Shown here in pieces: positions 63,301 through 64,000 of a stretch of DNA of 64,000 nucleotides. The position numbers and the translations under genes are program-made. Where the stretch lies: NCBI GenBank assembly GCA_029261835.1, contig JAJDAO010000073.1, positions 124,001 to 188,000 of the forward strand, written 5' to 3'. Origin of the DNA: Deltaproteobacteria bacterium (GTDB lineage: Bacteria; Myxococcota_A; UBA9160; UBA4427). Every line of letters begins with the position of its first letter. Position 1 is the stretch's first letter. A model generated the notes under the pieces. It worked only from the letters and a program-made list of their open reading frames with translations, did no database searches and had not been told where the DNA came from.

Positions 63301-64000
63301 GCCCGGTCTGCACCTCTCCGGCGCTGGCGTGCAGCGCGTGGCGTGCTCTGGCGGCACCAGTAGCGGCATGCGGGACAATGGCGGCGATGGCATTCTCGTG
63401 AGCGGGGGAAGCTCGGCGAATCTGGTCAACTGTGGAAACGTTTCCGGAAGTGCCGGCGCGGGTATCCGGGTGACGGGATCTCCGCTGAACGGGATCGGAG
63501 ATTCCTCGCGGAGCGCCATCCTCACGAACAAGGTCATCTCCAACAACCTCGGCGGCGGAGTCGTGATCGACGAGAGCCCCGGGGCCCGTGTCTTCCGCCT
63601 GGACGTTCGCGGCAATGGCAGCCACGGCATCGTCATCGGCGGCCCCGGGACGACGGACGTCGAGGTGCAGGCCGTGCAGGTCGGCACGACGCGCGACGCC
63701 GTGGGCTCGGCCGACCCGAACCAGGGCCACGGAATCCTGATCCACAACGGTGCCTCGGGGATCACCATCGGCACCCGCGCGATCGGCGGCATCAACGAGC
63801 CCGCGGGCAGCCTGGTCGCGGGCAATACGGGCTTCGGCATCCTCATAACGGGCCCGGACACGACCGACATCGTGGTGAACCGGACCGTGGTCGGCGCCAG
63901 CCAGGCGAGCGACTTCTCGCTCGTTGCCCGTGGCAACACCCTGGGCGGCATTGCGCTCCAGGACTTCGCCCATCACAACCGGCTCGGCGACCGCGAAGCA
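60341..64000 (+). CDS. Giant secreted TIG/beta-helix protein, 3' end outside window
   Basis: Open for 1220 codons and continues beyond the window. The GTG at 60341 has GGAGG about seven bases upstream and opens a signal peptide (about 1-34). Residues 37-107 and 600-783 resemble IPT/TIG Ig-like domains (ITSFSPKKGHLGTVVTLRGQ; VTAIEPGQYIPGSLVRVVGS). Residues 110-590 have no domain I know. Near 813-836 VTSYLDNVTADNQITLREAI resembles a CSLREA segment. From about 910 Gly/Asn-rich repeats (GTGILAEGNTTDVQIVN, GHGILIHNGASGITIG) form a right-handed beta-helix (PbH1). It is probably a surface or extracellular adhesin or glycan-binding protein; no anchor is visible yet. Confidence 0.82.
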   Translation, partial: MLPSAPLRISLVRLITCWCIGICAAVAGHPGHALTLDDLDPPFAAVGDEVELAASGLDPFESYTLTVAGAPATVTLVEANRLRFVVPTGASSGSVELALAGDPTAVSRAPFELTVVRPLDASLDPAFGASVSGYTLGSAVGDSAGPGPNFSIDVPIGEIALAIAAGSNDQSLLLQVVTDSTTSAQITAHTTAQALVFTTPTVLVSDLTEATARLATIDALPETAALAELVSSSLAAGRDYLDATAFRSRFLAATRAFEETQQLPPLALVASAARSEDFTRGGRSFAPGYPRDLPEAPQLSLLNRLDVATTAPGATGSGVPTLGVKWNATEALSIDVPVFGRIGLKINPVDWIAGLYQLSPGQFPGGIAEVDALVADGTAYSRLKASPVGHLVISSKDPTRFVDIRGMLTSLITSRLKPVSDLRIQSDRSALYMVRKFSGAHYPSQDGLLAALPDGRVQASRALALNLFVAALDTMGIFSSKLGGKNRKDMVRIGFDVYLTMERIVEERSRSGTLSADDILAIRLEGLSLFLRKLEANAAFFSTRTALGKLTGKGPKFFSHIAKVATVGKIVSRSLALWNFPMYPNVNIVQGVESTAVAVGNPWRPEITSFSPKKGHLGTVVTLRGQNFSSVPAENLVEFNAPLSTDPNLPPTVPAEVTESTFQGLMAAVPANAARGPGSISIQRADRGKFWTSENDPPFDSFEVLPQPIVTAIEPGQYIPGSLVRVVGSNFSEDMTRNIVILSDSVWGDASYRTEPLAGSTTELLFRDPSFPFPGTVTLRVQVEAVLNPNSVVDASNEIPYNRRPAPSGSTGRIFVTSYLDNVTADNQITLREAIHIGAGTLGRALTTCPTDPDGCEREHVLDNDGFVGVGVRESIILHPFLAEGGTINLALGSLPGIEGGDAVGILAIVDGGGGAFSGLTINGQTGVSVTFLRFQNFGQHGVHLIDAPEAYLGGVQVAGCGGTGILAEGNTTDVQIVNPLVSSCAGPGLHLSGAGVQRVACSGGTSSGMRDNGGDGILVSGGSSANLVNCGNVSGSAGAGIRVTGSPLNGIGDSSRSAILTNKVISNNLGGGVVIDESPGARVFRLDVRGNGSHGIVIGGPGTTDVEVQAVQVGTTRDAVGSADPNQGHGILIHNGASGITIGTRAIGGINEPAGSLVAGNTGFGILITGPDTTDIVVNRTVVGASQASDFSLVARGNTLGGIALQDFAHHNRLGDREA

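Noticed and set aside
61784..63976. 730-codon minus-strand frame
   Set aside because: Antisense to the beta-helix repeats; His/Asp/Val/Ala-rich low-complexity product typical of GC-rich shadows, while the plus strand is open for 1220 codons with a signal peptide and known domains.

Overview
The window is GC-rich and densely coded, with genes on both strands and many 4-base start/stop overlaps. Outer-membrane beta-barrel proteins, an OmpA-like protein, periplasmic FMN and TPR proteins and a Na+-NQR point to a Gram-negative bacterium. The mixture of Ser/Thr kinase, CHAT and FecR proteins, DUF5658, beta-oxidation enzymes and eukaryote-like enzymes (HisA, ALG10-like) would fit an uncultured deltaproteobacterial/Myxococcota-like lineage; that placement is inference only. 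I saw no rRNA, tRNA, insertion sequence or CRISPR array.

Layout. 1-10096 (minus): a Bat/MoxR operon read MoxR - DUF58 - BatD-like - BatA - BatB/BatC fusion - BatD - BatE (runs off the left edge). 10356-12064 (plus): a MASE1 sensor kinase broken by a stop codon and a frameshift. 12091-15261 (minus): a GT39-type membrane glycosyltransferase and a 14-TM MFS exporter. 15414-18496 (plus): eukaryotic-type HisA, rhomboid protease, HAD phosphatase-like protein, RsmE; a DUF5658 gene overlaps rsmE tail to tail by 330 bp. 19229-23114 (minus): thiolase, amidase, alpha/beta hydrolase. 23115-23737 holds no gene but a strong promoter placed directly before a terminator. 23738-25917: NnrU-like protein and a membrane protein with MORN-like repeats.

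26187-36999 is a redox region. On the plus strand are an AAA+ enhancer-binding-like protein with an altered GAFTGA loop, an outer-membrane porin, a periplasmic FMN-binding protein and a small His-containing membrane protein. They face the complete minus-strand nqrABCDEF-apbE-nqrM operon. ApbE could flavinylate NqrB, NqrC and the neighbouring FMN-binding protein, so the two operons may form one respiratory/extracytoplasmic electron-transfer unit.

37521-43635: CBS protein, a pair of acyl-CoA dehydrogenases, PPK2, two GT2 glycosyltransferases. 43662-46019: family B DNA polymerase. 46272-54347: two convergent operons, Ser/Thr kinase-DUF4384 / TPR-barrel / FecR against OmpA / TPR-CHAT protease, which I consider the best candidate for an undescribed envelope signalling system. 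54605-60002: acyl-CoA ligase, GH5-like hydrolase, ALG10-like membrane glucosyltransferase and an orphan histidine kinase. 60341-64000: the first 1220 codons of a very large secreted TIG/beta-helix protein that continues past the right edge.
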